Assembly: GCF_003071365.1 (NCBI RefSeq)
Contig: NZ_CP028960.1
Span: 1,922,001 to 1,986,000, forward strand
Source of the DNA: Methyloceanibacter sp. wino2
Lineage (GTDB): Bacteria; Pseudomonadota; Alphaproteobacteria; Rhizobiales; Methyloligellaceae
Reading direction: 5' to 3'
DNA length: 64,000 nucleotides
Below are positions 35,017 to 46,988 of the stretch, one piece after another; the first letter of the stretch is position 1; the number at the start of each line of letters is the position of its first letter. A model generated the notes under the pieces. It worked only from the letters and a program-made list of their open reading frames with translations, did not search any database and had not been told where the DNA came from. The position numbers were made by a program, and so were the translations under genes.

Positions 35017-36216
35017 GTGCGCGCAACGACGACAACCCGCAAGGCGCTTCCGCCGACGGTCTGGGCGCTGGGCTTTACATCCCTCTTCATGGATGTGTCC
35101 TCGGAGCTGATCCACGGGTTGCTGCCCCTGTTCCTGGTCGTGAATCTCGGGGCGAGTGCCGCCGTCCTCGGCCTCGTGGAGGGGATTGCCGAGGCAGCCG
35201 CCCAGATCGTGAAGGTCTTCTCGGGTTGGCTCTCCGACACGCTTCGGCGCCGCAAAGCCCTGGCGGTGGCGGGCTACGGCCTCGCCGCGGTGACCAAGCC
35301 GCTGTTTCCCTTGGCGAGCACAGTCGCGCTGGTGGCGTTCGCGCGCCTCGTGGACCGGATCGGCAAGGGCATTCGCGGAGCCCCGCGCGATGCGCTGGTC
35401 GCCGACGTGACGCCGCCCGCGCAGCGGGGCGCGGCCTTCGGCCTGCGGCAATCGCTCGACACGGTCGGCGCGACGCTCGGGCCGCTGCTGGCGATCGGGC
35501 TCATGGCGCTGTTCAACGACGATATCCGCACCGTGCTGTGGTTCGCCGTCATCCCCGCCGTGATCTCCGTCGCGATCCTCCTGATCTTCGTCCGGGACCC
35601 TGGCCCGCAGCACGTGTCGGCGGACAGCGCCAAACGCGTCCCCATCAAGCTGCGCGACTTAAGCGGGCTCGGGCGGTTCTACTGGTTCGTGGTTGGCGCG
35701 GGCGCCGTGTTCACCCTGGCCCGGTTCAGCGAGGCCTTCCTGGTGATCCGGGCCTATGGCGAGGGCTTGCCTTTGGCGCTGGCGCCGGCTGTCATCGCGG
35801 TGATGAGCATCGTCTTCGCGCTCGCCGCCTATCCGGCGGGGCGCCTTCAGGACCAGGTCGGGGCGCGGCCGCCGCTGCTGGCGGGGCTGGCTGCGCTGAT
35901 CGCCGCGGACCTGCTGCTGGCTTTCGGCTCGGGCCTCGTGGCCGTGTTCCTTGCGATCGGCCTCTGGGGTCTCCATTTGGGACTGACACAGGGCGTGCTC
36001 TCGGCGCTGGTGGCCCATGCGGCGCCCGCCAAGCTGCGCGGCACCGCTTTCGGGGTCTTCGGCCTCACGGTCGGGGTCGCCACGCTGGTGGCGAGCCTGG
36101 TCGCGGGGATCCTCTGGGATGCCGTCTCGCCGGAAGCCACGTTCCTGACAGGCGCCGGATTTGCCGCGGCCGCTCTGGTCGCCTTTCTGGCGCTCCGGCC
36201 CGTTGAACGGGCCTAG
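35017..36216 (+). CDS. MFS transporter
   Basis: 399-aa, about 12-helix transporter starting with GTG at 35017 (MRATTTTRKALPPTVWALGF). The loop 2-3 region GWLSDTLRRRKALAVAGYG and the RLVDRIGKGIRGAPRDALVA segment are typical of a subgroup of MFS proteins of unknown substrate, often near stress or metal genes. No linked regulator. Divergent from the amidase. The extremely GC-rich third-position usage fits the rest of the window. Confidence 0.88.
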   Translation: MRATTTTRKALPPTVWALGFTSLFMDVSSELIHGLLPLFLVVNLGASAAVLGLVEGIAEAAAQIVKVFSGWLSDTLRRRKALAVAGYGLAAVTKPLFPLASTVALVAFARLVDRIGKGIRGAPRDALVADVTPPAQRGAAFGLRQSLDTVGATLGPLLAIGLMALFNDDIRTVLWFAVIPAVISVAILLIFVRDPGPQHVSADSAKRVPIKLRDLSGLGRFYWFVVGAGAVFTLARFSEAFLVIRAYGEGLPLALAPAVIAVMSIVFALAAYPAGRLQDQVGARPPLLAGLAALIAADLLLAFGSGLVAVFLAIGLWGLHLGLTQGVLSALVAHAAPAKLRGTAFGVFGLTVGVATLVASLVAGILWDAVSPEATFLTGAGFAAAALVAFLALRPVERA

Positions 36217-36285
36217 TCGCGAGCAGGGCTGGCGGCGCTGCCGGGGACGGCGTTATAGAGAGCCGAAGCCTTTGGATTAGAAACG

Positions 36286-37158
36286 ATGAGCGCCACGACG
36301 CATAGCTTTCGCAAGATGAACGGTCTCGGGAACGACTTTGTCGTGATCGATCGCCGAACGGACGAACTTGCCTTGCCGGCCGATGCAGTGCGCGCGATCG
36401 CGGACCGTGCGGCGGGCATCGGCTGCGATCAGTTGATCACGCTCGACCCGTCTTCAGAGGCCGACGTGTTCATGCGCATCTGGAACGCCGATGGGGGCGA
36501 GGTGGCCGCCTGCGGCAACGCCGCACGCTGCGTGGCGGGCGTCGTAGCCGGTGAGCTGGGACGCCCTTCGGTGACCATCGAAACCGAGGATCAGGTGCTC
36601 GGCGCCTATGCGGGCGCGGACGGTCTCGTCACCATCGACATGGGCGAGCCGCGCCTTGCCTGGGACGAGATCCCGCTGGCCGAGGAGTTCCACGACACGA
36701 GTTGTATCGAACTTCAGGCCGGGCCGATCGATGCGCCGGTGCTGCATTCGCCGGGCGTCGTCAGCATGGGCAATCCGCATGCGATCTTCTTCGTCGACGA
36801 CGTCGAGACGATCGATCTCGGCCGGATCGGGCCGATGCTGGAGCACCATCCGCGGTTTCCCGAGCGCGCCAATATTTCGGTCGCGCAAATTGTTGACGAG
36901 GGCCATATCCGCCTTCGCACCTGGGAACGGGGCGCGGGCCTTACCCGCGCCTGCGGTACCGCGGCCTGTGCGTCCGCCGTGGCGGCGGTCCGGCGCGGCC
37001 TGACCGACCGCAAGGTCACCGTGTCGCTGCCGGGCGGCGATCTCGTGATCGAGTGGCGCGAGGGCGACGGTCATGTGTTGATGACGGGCCCCTACGCCCT
37101 GGATTTCGAGGGTACCTTGCCGCCAGCGCTGCTTGGCTCAGAAGCGCAAGGCGTCTGA
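36286..37158 (+). CDS. dapF: Diaminopimelate epimerase
   Basis: Interconverts LL- and meso-diaminopimelate for lysine and peptidoglycan synthesis. The 290-aa product begins MSATTHSFRKMNGLGNDFVV and has both catalytic cysteines in conserved settings: GEVAACGNAARCVAG and GLTRACGTAACASAVAA, with GNPHAIFFVDD between. Complete. It leads a plus-strand run dapF-mtaB-ftsY-septation protein A, an order usual in rhizobia. Confidence 0.97.
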   Translation: MSATTHSFRKMNGLGNDFVVIDRRTDELALPADAVRAIADRAAGIGCDQLITLDPSSEADVFMRIWNADGGEVAACGNAARCVAGVVAGELGRPSVTIETEDQVLGAYAGADGLVTIDMGEPRLAWDEIPLAEEFHDTSCIELQAGPIDAPVLHSPGVVSMGNPHAIFFVDDVETIDLGRIGPMLEHHPRFPERANISVAQIVDEGHIRLRTWERGAGLTRACGTAACASAVAAVRRGLTDRKVTVSLPGGDLVIEWREGDGHVLMTGPYALDFEGTLPPALLGSEAQGV

Positions 37159-37208
37159 GACACTTAAGGTGTCTGACACATTGGATGAATTCTGTTAGAA
37201 GCCGCCAC

Positions 37209-38483
37209 ATGTCGGATCTGGACATCATCACCTTTGGCTGCAGGCTCAATTCTTACGAGTCCGAAGTCATGCGCGAGCACGCGAACGCCGCCGGCATTGC
37301 CGACGCGGTGATCGTCAACACGTGCGCGGTGACCGGCGAGGCCGTCCGCCAAGCGCGCCAGGCGATCCGCAAGGCGCGTCGAGAGCGCCCGGATGCCAAG
37401 ATCGTGGTCACCGGCTGCGCCGCCCAGATCGATCCGGATCAGTTCGCGCAGATGGACGAGGTGGATCGCGTCATCGGCAATCAGGAAAAGCTCGAGGCGC
37501 GGACGTACCGGTCCCTCGGCCTCGTCGGTCTCGGCACGGACGATACGGAAAAGGTCTCGGTGAACGACATCATGTCGGTCACGGAGACGGCCGGACATCT
37601 GATCGAGGGCTTTGGCGGCCGTGCGCGCGCCTATGTGCAGATCCAGAACGGCTGCGATCATCGCTGCACGTTCTGCATCATCCCTTATGGACGCGGGCCG
37701 TCGCGGTCGGTGCCCGCGGGCGAAGTGGTGGCGCAAGTTCGCCGCCTCGTCGAGAACGGCTATCAGGAAATCGTGCTGACCGGTGTAGACATGACGGCCT
37801 ACGGCAAAGAACTGCCGGGCGCGATGACGCTGGGCAAGCTTGTGCGGACCGTGCTCAAGCTTGTGCCGGAGCTGCCGCGTCTTCGGCTCTCGTCGATCGA
37901 TTCCGTCGAAGCGGATCCGGATCTCATTGCGGCCATCGCCGAGGAAGAGCGGCTCATGCCCCATCTGCACTTGTCCTTGCAGGCGGGCGACGACCTCACC
38001 CTGAAGCGGATGAAGCGGCGCCACGCGCGGGCCGACTCCGTTGCGTTTTGCGAAGCTATGCGACGCGTGCGTCCCGATATCGTGTTCGGCGCCGACATCA
38101 TCGCCGGGTTCCCCACCGAAACCGCCGACATGTTCCAGAACTCGCTCGCGCTGGTGGACGATTGTGGCCTGACCTTTCTGCATGTCTTCCCGTTCTCGCC
38201 GCGCGAGGGCACACCCGCCGCGCGCATGCCCCAGGTCCACGGCAAGGTTATCGCCGAGCGGGCGCGGGCCTTGCGGGAGAAGGGTGCCGCCGCCCTGCAA
38301 TCCCATCTCGAAGGCGCGAAGGGGCGCCGCATCCAAGTGCTCATGGAGACGGAGCATCAGGGTCGCTCTCCCGACTTCACGCCTGTCCGCGTCGATCCTT
38401 GCACGGCGAGCGCCGGCGCGCTGGTCGACTGCGTGGTCGCGGGCGATGACGGCGCCGCATGGCTTGCGGAGGCGCTGCGGTGA
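37209..38483 (+). CDS. mtaB: tRNA t6A37 methylthiotransferase MtaB
   Basis: Radical-SAM enzyme adding the methylthio group to t6A37 of tRNA. The 424-aa product starts MSDLDIITFGCRLNSYESEV. The N-terminal cluster cysteines are in FGCRLN, VNTCAVTGE and TGCAAQID; the radical-SAM triad is in GCDHRCTFCIIPYGRGPSRS; a TRAM-like C-terminus follows. The CRLNSYE motif separates it from MiaB. Its stop overlaps the GTG start of ftsY (GTGA). Confidence 0.92.
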   Translation: MSDLDIITFGCRLNSYESEVMREHANAAGIADAVIVNTCAVTGEAVRQARQAIRKARRERPDAKIVVTGCAAQIDPDQFAQMDEVDRVIGNQEKLEARTYRSLGLVGLGTDDTEKVSVNDIMSVTETAGHLIEGFGGRARAYVQIQNGCDHRCTFCIIPYGRGPSRSVPAGEVVAQVRRLVENGYQEIVLTGVDMTAYGKELPGAMTLGKLVRTVLKLVPELPRLRLSSIDSVEADPDLIAAIAEEERLMPHLHLSLQAGDDLTLKRMKRRHARADSVAFCEAMRRVRPDIVFGADIIAGFPTETADMFQNSLALVDDCGLTFLHVFPFSPREGTPAARMPQVHGKVIAERARALREKGAAALQSHLEGAKGRRIQVLMETEHQGRSPDFTPVRVDPCTASAGALVDCVVAGDDGAAWLAEALR

Positions 38484-39445
38484 GCGGCGAGGAGAAGCCC
38501 GAAGAGAAGAAGGGATGGTTTGCGCGGCTCAAGGCGGGCGTATCGCGCACGTCCAGCGCGCTGGGCGAAAACCTCACCGGCGTCCTCACCAAGCGAAAGC
38601 TCGATGAAGAAACGCTCGACGAGCTCGAGGAAGTTCTGCTCAAGGCCGATCTCGGTTTCGCCATGGCCGATCGCATACGCGATCGCCTGTCGACCGGGCG
38701 CCACGACAAGAATATCACCGCGGACGACGTGCGTGCCGTTCTGGCGGAGGAAGTCGCGCAAGTTCTGGAGCCGGTCGCGAAGCCGCTCGAACTCGATGCC
38801 GATGCCAAGCCGCACGTGATCCTCGTGGTCGGCGTCAACGGAACCGGCAAGACGACCACGATCGGCAAGCTCGCCCATCAGTTCGTGCAAAGCGGCAAGA
38901 CCGTTCTGCTCGCAGCAGGGGATACGTTCCGTGCGGCCGCCATCGATCAGCTGAAGATCTGGGGCGGTCGTGTTGGTGCCGAAGTGGTTGCACGGGATGT
39001 GGGCGCCGACCCGGCCGGTGTCGCGTTCGAAGCACTCGAGCGAGCCAAGGAAAATAGTACGGACGTCCTGCTCATCGACACGGCGGGGCGCTTGCACAAC
39101 AAGGGCGACCTCATGGCCGAACTTGCGAAGGTCGTTCGCGTGTTGAAGAAGTTCGATGCGGACGCGCCGCACACGGTCCTGCTCGTGCTGGACGCCACCA
39201 CCGGACAGAATGCATTGAGCCAGGTGCAGACGTTTCGTGAGATCGCAGGCGTCACCAATCTCGTCGTGACCAAACTCGACGGTTCGGCGCGCGGCGGCAT
39301 AGTCGTGGCGATCGCGGAGAAGTTCGGTCTCCCCATAAATGCCATCGGTGTCGGCGAGGGTATTGAAGATTTCGAGCCGTTCGATGCGCATGACTATGCG
39401 CGCGCAATTGCAGGAGCAGACCAAGAGAATGACGCAGCCGCCTGA
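38480..39445 (+). CDS. ftsY: Signal recognition particle receptor FtsY
   Basis: SRP receptor GTPase that docks Ffh-ribosome complexes at the membrane. I choose the GTG at 38480 (reading M/VSGEEKPEEKKGWFARLKAG), coupled to mtaB by a GTGA overlap; 321 aa. The acidic A region is very short here, as in other alphaproteobacteria. NG domain motifs: VVGVNGTGKTTTIGKLAHQF, AAGDTFRAAAIDQL, LIDTAGRLHNK, TKLDGSARGG and GVGEGIEDFEPFDA. Confidence 0.96.
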   Translation: MSGEEKPEEKKGWFARLKAGVSRTSSALGENLTGVLTKRKLDEETLDELEEVLLKADLGFAMADRIRDRLSTGRHDKNITADDVRAVLAEEVAQVLEPVAKPLELDADAKPHVILVVGVNGTGKTTTIGKLAHQFVQSGKTVLLAAGDTFRAAAIDQLKIWGGRVGAEVVARDVGADPAGVAFEALERAKENSTDVLLIDTAGRLHNKGDLMAELAKVVRVLKKFDADAPHTVLLVLDATTGQNALSQVQTFREIAGVTNLVVTKLDGSARGGIVVAIAEKFGLPINAIGVGEGIEDFEPFDAHDYARAIAGADQENDAAA

Positions 39446-40055
39446 GGCCACGACGGAGCCGGGACCGAAGACCGAGATCAAGAAGGGCAAGGAGTCGGAG
39501 CAATCCGTCGCCGGAAAGCTCCTGATCGAGCTTGGACCGCTGCTTGTCTTTTTCGGTGTGAACGCGGCTTACGGCATTTTTGCCGGCACCGCGGCGTTCA
39601 TGGTCGCGACGATCATCTCTCTCGGCCTTGCCTGGTGGCTGTACCGGAAGATTCCGGTGATGCCGGTCGTCAGTGCGGGTCTGGTTCTCGCCTTCGGCGG
39701 TTTGACGCTTTACATGCACGACGACACGTTCATCAAACTCAAGCCGACCATCGTCTATACGATGTTCGCCATACTGCTGATCGGCGGCTTGTTCGCACGG
39801 AAGCCCGTGCTCGCCCTATTATTTGGTCCCGTATTCAATCTGACGCAGGAAGGTTGGCGTAAACTGACAATACGGTGGGCGATATTCTTCGTAGCCATGG
39901 CTGTGCTCAATGAATTTGTGTGGCGCAGTTTCTCGACCGACACATGGGTAAGTTTCAAAGCCTTCGGATTTCTCCCGATCACATTCCTGTTTGCCATGTC
40001 ACAAGTGCCGCTGATGCAGCGCTATGGCGTGGAAGAGAACTCGCAACAGCATTGA
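39429..40055 (+). CDS. Septation protein A family (IspZ/YciB) membrane protein
   Basis: 208 aa with the start ATG 39429 inside the end of ftsY (17-base overlap). A polar leader of about 28 residues precedes the family core: KLLIELGPLLVFFGVNAAYG, then about five membrane spans, the NLTQEGWRKLTIRWAIFF motif and FVWRSFSTDTWVSFKAF. The family is implicated in intracellular septation and envelope integrity. The ftsY neighbourhood is usual for rhizobia. Confidence 0.92.
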   Translation: MTQPPEATTEPGPKTEIKKGKESEQSVAGKLLIELGPLLVFFGVNAAYGIFAGTAAFMVATIISLGLAWWLYRKIPVMPVVSAGLVLAFGGLTLYMHDDTFIKLKPTIVYTMFAILLIGGLFARKPVLALLFGPVFNLTQEGWRKLTIRWAIFFVAMAVLNEFVWRSFSTDTWVSFKAFGFLPITFLFAMSQVPLMQRYGVEENSQQH

Positions 40056-40306
40056 GACGGCGCATTTCGCGCGGATCCAACCGAGTTGGCTCTTGCAGGA
40101 TGCGCACGCGGTGCCGATATGAGGCGCTCAGTGTGCGGCTTGTCTCTTGTAAGAAACGTACTCTGAGGTTTGTTACGGGGTGACAGCATGTCCCGTTGCC
40201 GCATGGTGCAACCGGGTGTGTGCTTGCGTGTTATAACATTAGGTGCCGGAAGCTCCGAGGTCAGTGGACTTCGGATAGGGCGCCGTCTGATACGGGGAAC
40301 GTCCAT

Positions 40307-40750
40307 ATGACGACGAAATCTAAGAATCCGCTCGAGAGCTCCGCGACGCATCTGTTGCACCGCGCGGGTCAGCGGGCGGCGGACATCTTTGCCGAAGAGG
40401 CGAAGAAGAGCGGCCTCACGCCTCGGCAGTACGCGGTCCTCACCGCGGTCTCGCAGGAAGAGGGTTTGCCGCAGGCGGAACTCGTCGCGCGCACCGGCAT
40501 CGATCGCTCTACCCTGGCCGACATCGTCGCCCGGCTGCTTGGGCGCGGCCTCATTCAGCGCAAGCGCGCCAAGGAGGATGGCCGGGCCTACGCGATCAAG
40601 CTGAGCGCAAAAGGCACGAAAGCGCTGACCAAGGCGAAGCCTGCTGCAAGCACGGCCGACTCGCGGCTTCTGGCCGGACTCAGCGCGACGAAACGGAACG
40701 AGTTTCTGCAGACGCTGGCCATGATCGTGGCCGCGGGAGACGACGCCTAG
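40307..40750 (+). CDS. MarR-family transcriptional regulator
   Basis: 147 aa winged-helix regulator: GLTPRQYAVLTAVSQEEGLP, then the recognition helix TGIDRSTLADIVARLLGRGL and the wing RKRAKEDGRAYAIKLSAKG. Its start has no strong Shine-Dalgarno. The 250 bases upstream form a relatively AT-rich leader; a candidate promoter could lie at 40222-40240 (TGCTTGCGTGTTATAACAT). Convergent with ccmG, with stops 4 bases overlapping. Target unknown. Confidence 0.88.
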   Translation: MTTKSKNPLESSATHLLHRAGQRAADIFAEEAKKSGLTPRQYAVLTAVSQEEGLPQAELVARTGIDRSTLADIVARLLGRGLIQRKRAKEDGRAYAIKLSAKGTKALTKAKPAASTADSRLLAGLSATKRNEFLQTLAMIVAAGDDA

Positions 40751-41418
40751 CCTGACGGCTCGTCTTCACTCGGCCGTTGACCTGCCTGCGCGGACGCCGC
40801 GCCATTTCGGATGAGCGGCAGGATTTTTGCCTCGACGACGTCTCGGGTCAGCGGTCCTGCATGGCGGAGCGCAACCGTTCCGTCGCCAGAAATCACGTAG
40901 ATCTCCGGAACGCCGTAGACGCCGAAGTCGATGGCCGTCCGTCCGGAGCGGTCGACCCCGATGCGCGTGTACGGATCGCCGTAGCCGCCGAGGAACCGGC
41001 GGGCGGCGGTCGCGTCGTCCTTGTAGTTGATGCCGTAGAACTGAATGTCCGGATCTTGCGCGCGCAACGCTTCGGCAAGCGCCATTACATCCGGATGTTC
41101 CTCCCGGCACGGCCCGCACCAGGATGCAAAGAAATGGATGACGGCAGGCTTACCCTTGCCAAGCGCCGCAGATGTCACGTCATTGGCCGAACCGGGCGCT
41201 GCATCGGCTGCCTCCAGCGGTGGCAGGTCGAACTGCGGCACGGGCTTGCCGATCAGCGCCGACGGCAGGTTCGATGGATCGCCTGAATTCAGCGCGACGA
41301 GGAACAGGCCGGCAATGGCGGCGAAGATGACGAATGGCAGGAGAACGCCGAACCGGCGCTTTGGCGTCGCTTGCGTCGCCGCTGCTTCTTTTCCGTCGGA
41401 GCTTTGAGGGTCGGTCAC
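40747..41418 (-). CDS. ccmG: Cytochrome c maturation thioredoxin CcmG/DsbE
   Basis: Membrane-tethered periplasmic thiol-disulfide reductase that keeps apocytochrome c cysteines reduced. 223 aa: cytoplasmic leader, one membrane span (VLLPFVIFAAIAGLFLVAL), then a thioredoxin fold with the active site Cys101-Gly-Pro-Cys104 in FFASWCGPCREEHP, the GINYKDD insertion and YGVPEIYVIS. Its ATG overlaps the ccmD stop by 4 bases. Confidence 0.95.
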   Translation of the reverse strand: MTDPQSSDGKEAAATQATPKRRFGVLLPFVIFAAIAGLFLVALNSGDPSNLPSALIGKPVPQFDLPPLEAADAAPGSANDVTSAALGKGKPAVIHFFASWCGPCREEHPDVMALAEALRAQDPDIQFYGINYKDDATAARRFLGGYGDPYTRIGVDRSGRTAIDFGVYGVPEIYVISGDGTVALRHAGPLTRDVVEAKILPLIRNGAASAQAGQRPSEDEPSG

Positions 41419-41645
41419 GTGGCCCCCTTCGCATCCGACGGGGCCGTGCGTGTCACGGTCGGCGTTGCGGCAGGCCTTGGCCTTGCGGCCGATCGGCGGG
41501 TAATGCCTTGACGCTCGAGGTCGGCCAAGAGGCGGCGCTGTTTGCGGTCGTCGGCGATGATCGCGATCGTGAGCGCGCCCAACGCGACCAACGCCACCGC
41601 GTAGGCGCCGATGATGAAGCTGGCATGAGGTCCGAGACCGAGCAT
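41415..41645 (-). CDS. ccmD: Heme exporter protein CcmD
   Basis: 76-aa single-span protein of the CcmABCD complex that releases holo-CcmE. The N-terminus MLGLGPHASFIIGAYAVALV and the post-membrane RKQRRLLADLERQGITRRSA are typical; the C-terminus is Ala/Pro/Thr-rich and somewhat long. Coupled to ccmG by ATGA and 14 bases after ccmC. Confidence 0.93.
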   Translation of the reverse strand: MLGLGPHASFIIGAYAVALVALGALTIAIIADDRKQRRLLADLERQGITRRSAARPRPAATPTVTRTAPSDAKGAT

Positions 41646-41659
41646 GGATGGGTCCTCGT

Positions 41660-42403
41660 CTACGACAAGGCCGCTTGCGCGACTTGGGTCTGTTGCAGGA
41701 CGCGCACCCGGCGCCGCAGAATTTCAGCGCGCATGGCGATGAGGTGCAGCAGCACGAAGAGCGCGAGGAACGCGCCTCCCATCACGAAGAGCGGCGTGAG
41801 GAGCGCGGGATCGATGGTCGGGCCGCCGGCGCGGAACACGCTCGCGGGCTGATGCAGCGTGTTCCACCAGTCGACCGAGAATTTGATAATGGGCAGGTTG
41901 ACGGCTCCGACCAGCGCCAGGATGGCGGCCGCGCGTCCGGCCCGTCCCGGGTCCTCGATCGACTGCCACAGAGCGATCAGGCCGAGATACAGCAGAAACA
42001 GCACGAGCAGCGATGTCAGCCGCGCGTCCCAGACCCAATAGGTGCCCCACATGGGTTTGCCCCAGAGCGAGCCGGTCACCAGGATCACGAAGGTGAAGGT
42101 GGCGCCGATAGGCGCTGCGGCCTTCGCCGCCACGTCGGCCAGTGGGTGACGCCAGATCAGGGTTCCGAGCGCCGCGATGGCGATCACCGCGTAGCAGCCC
42201 ATGCCGACCCAGGCGGCGGGCACGTGGATGTACATGATCCGGACGGTCTCGCCTTGCTGGTAGTCGGTCGGCGCCACGAAGAACGCTTGGTACAGGCCGA
42301 TCCCGAGCAAAATCACCGTCAGCGCGGCGAGCCAGGGAATCACGGCGCCTGCAAAGGTCAAGAAGCGCGACGGATTGGCGAGATTGGTCAGTGAGAATGT
42401 CAT
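41660..42403 (-). CDS. ccmC: Heme exporter/handling protein CcmC
   Basis: 247-aa six-span protein that loads heme onto CcmE. I start at 42403 (MTFSLTNLANPSRFL). It carries the tryptophan-rich heme-handling motif in MWGTYWVWDARLTSLLVLFL and the flanking periplasmic His (YIHVPAAWVG and DWWNTLHQPASV). Between ccmB and this gene lie 93 bases without a feature I can support. Confidence 0.96.
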   Translation of the reverse strand: MTFSLTNLANPSRFLTFAGAVIPWLAALTVILLGIGLYQAFFVAPTDYQQGETVRIMYIHVPAAWVGMGCYAVIAIAALGTLIWRHPLADVAAKAAAPIGATFTFVILVTGSLWGKPMWGTYWVWDARLTSLLVLFLLYLGLIALWQSIEDPGRAGRAAAILALVGAVNLPIIKFSVDWWNTLHQPASVFRAGGPTIDPALLTPLFVMGGAFLALFVLLHLIAMRAEILRRRVRVLQQTQVAQAALS

Positions 42404-42496
42404 CGTTGCTGATCTAGTGGCTTTGGCCGGAAAGCGCAAAGCAGAAGCGCGATGAAAAAACGGAAAGGTGTGCCGAAAACATGGCCGATTGCTGCC

Positions 42497-43165
42497 CTAG
42501 CGGAAGCTGTTGCGCAGGGCCGCGGCCGCCGCGAGCGGTGCGAGAACCATGCTGGCGAGGCTGATCGCGCAGAGCATCAGGAAGGGCGGCCAGGGCGATC
42601 CGGGGCCCGTGACCGCGGCGGAGATGGTGGACACGCCGAAAATGAGCACGGGCACATAGAGCGGCAGCACGAGGAGGGCGAGCAGGAGCCCGCTGCGCCG
42701 TAGGCCCAGCGTGAGGCTGGCGCCGATCCCGGCAATGAAGCTGACCGCAGGCGTGCCGACGAGCATGGCGAGCACCAGGATCGGGATCGCGTCGATCGGG
42801 AAGTTGAGGAGCAGCCCCAGGACCGGCGCGAGCAGGGCGAGGGGGACGCATGTCGTCACCCAGTGGGCGAGCGACTTCGATGCGGCCACCGCGGCGAGCG
42901 GGAGCGGCCCCATGGCCAGCACGTCAAGGGACCCGTCCTCGTAGTCATTATGGAAGATACGGTCTGCGGAGAGGAGCGCCGCTAGCAGAAGAGCGATCCA
43001 CAACAGCCCGGGCGCCACGCGCGCGAGGAGGTTCATGTCCGGCCCGAGGCCGAATGGGGCAATGGCCACGACCACCAGATAGAAGCCGAGCGCCACGCCG
43101 ATGGCACCCCCTTCGCGGAAGGCGAGCGCGATGTCGCGCCGAAGGAGAGCGAGCGCGGCCTTCAC
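42497..43165 (-). CDS. ccmB: Heme exporter permease CcmB
   Basis: 222-aa permease subunit of the CcmAB ABC complex. The N-terminus (ALLRRDIALAFREGGAIGVA), FHNDYEDGSLDVLAMGPLPL and the six hydrophobic segments are characteristic. Its start overlaps the ccmA stop by 4 bases. Confidence 0.95.
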   Translation of the reverse strand: MKAALALLRRDIALAFREGGAIGVALGFYLVVVAIAPFGLGPDMNLLARVAPGLLWIALLLAALLSADRIFHNDYEDGSLDVLAMGPLPLAAVAASKSLAHWVTTCVPLALLAPVLGLLLNFPIDAIPILVLAMLVGTPAVSFIAGIGASLTLGLRRSGLLLALLVLPLYVPVLIFGVSTISAAVTGPGSPWPPFLMLCAISLASMVLAPLAAAAALRNSFR

Positions 43166-43839
43166 GTTGCAAGTTCCTTGGCAGGGGCCTCGTCAGGATC
43201 CGGGCATTGCAGATCGAGCGTATGGGTGAAGGCGCCGCCCAGCGGGACATGGGTCGAGACGATGGCGATGCCGCCCGCTTGCCCATGCGCCTCGATGGCC
43301 TTGCCGAGGCGTGCGACGGACGCGGTGTCGAGGGAAACCGACGGTTCGTCGAGCAGCCAGATCGGGCGCGGACAGGCGAACAGCCGCGAGAGCGCGAGCT
43401 TTCTCTTCTGGCCGGCGGAGAGAAATCCGGCAGCGATATCGGCGATTGGCGTCAGCCCGAAGACATCGAGCGCGGCATCCACATCGCCCTGTTCGAATTC
43501 GCCCCGTGCGGCGTCACTTTCGAGAAAGCTCGTCCAGAAGGCCAGATTTTCCCGCACGCTCAGGCTGGCTTTGACCCCGTTCAGGTGTCCCACATAGTGG
43601 CAAAGCTCGGCCGCCGGCACATCGGCCTCGGCGCTCGCCGCCGTGATCTCTCCGTCCGCGAGCGGCAGCAGGCCCGCGATCTGGCGCATGAGGCTGGTCT
43701 TGCCCGTGCCGTTGGGACCCTGCACCAGGAGAGCGTCACCGGGCGCCAGGTCGAAGGACAGCCCTTCGAACAGGCGCCGCCCGCCTCGGTCGCAGGCGAC
43801 GTCATGCGCCTTGAGGGTTACGGAGAAGGGGATGCTCAT
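43162..43839 (-). CDS. ccmA: Heme exporter ATP-binding protein CcmA
   Basis: 225-aa ABC ATPase that powers release of holo-CcmE. I start at 43839 (MSIPFSVTLKAHDVACDRGG). Walker A GPNGTGKTS at residues 41-49, signature LSAGQKRKLALSRL and Walker B IWLLDEPSVSLD are present. First gene of ccmABCDG; the 305 bases to the divergent aconitase gene should hold both promoters. Confidence 0.95.
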   Translation of the reverse strand: MSIPFSVTLKAHDVACDRGGRRLFEGLSFDLAPGDALLVQGPNGTGKTSLMRQIAGLLPLADGEITAASAEADVPAAELCHYVGHLNGVKASLSVRENLAFWTSFLESDAARGEFEQGDVDAALDVFGLTPIADIAAGFLSAGQKRKLALSRLFACPRPIWLLDEPSVSLDTASVARLGKAIEAHGQAGGIAIVSTHVPLGGAFTHTLDLQCPDPDEAPAKELAT

Positions 43840-44144
43840 GAAACGGTCTGCAGCCTGGTTGCGCAAAATTTCGGCAGGTTAGATCGCCGCGGCGATGGAA
43901 AGCGCGTCTCTTCGCGTCATTGTCTGGTCGTTGCAAGGGTCTTTATAGTTGCGGAAAAGCGTGTAACCAAAGGCCAAGACGCGCCACCGGCTGGGAAATC
44001 GCCCCAATCGTGGGCGCAAGGGCTGGTTTGAGCCCTCTTGGCGCTGCGGCTAGACGCAATTGGCTGCGTCTTTGCATTCAGTTGGCCGAGGCGCACATAT
44101 TTGCTGGGACTTGCCCATCATCTGGGCTCGTAAAGGAGATTTCA
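43840..44144. promoter_or_regulatory. Divergent promoter region of ccmA and aconitase
   Basis: 305 bases without a credible gene. The acnA side ends with AAAGGAG, 7 bases before the TTG start. TTGCAAGGGTCTTTATAG (43931-43948) is the best promoter-like stretch I can see, but no pair is convincing enough to name. Confidence 0.4.
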
Positions 44145-46847
<2,703 letters not shown>

Positions 46848-46988
46848 GGCACTTGTGCCCCAGCCTGGAAGACGCGTATACGCGAACACAATTCGGTGCC
46901 TTAATTCCCGGTAATTCCGCGGAATGAGGTCACCGAGTTGTGACTGCGCGCGATCTGATTTTGCCAGAAAATCAAACTGGATTCCGGC

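Noticed and set aside
37164-38357. Minus-strand 397-codon frame opposite mtaB
   Set aside because: Antisense shadow; the sense gene has all radical-SAM motifs.
40056-40306. Possible tRNA or small RNA in the 250-bp gap before the MarR gene
   Set aside because: No cloverleaf, anticodon arm or CCA-like end could be fitted, and no clear terminator follows.
43920-44144. Upstream extension of aconitase to 975 residues
   Set aside because: The extension has no aconitase sequence, and a Shine-Dalgarno and TTG at 44145 give the usual length.
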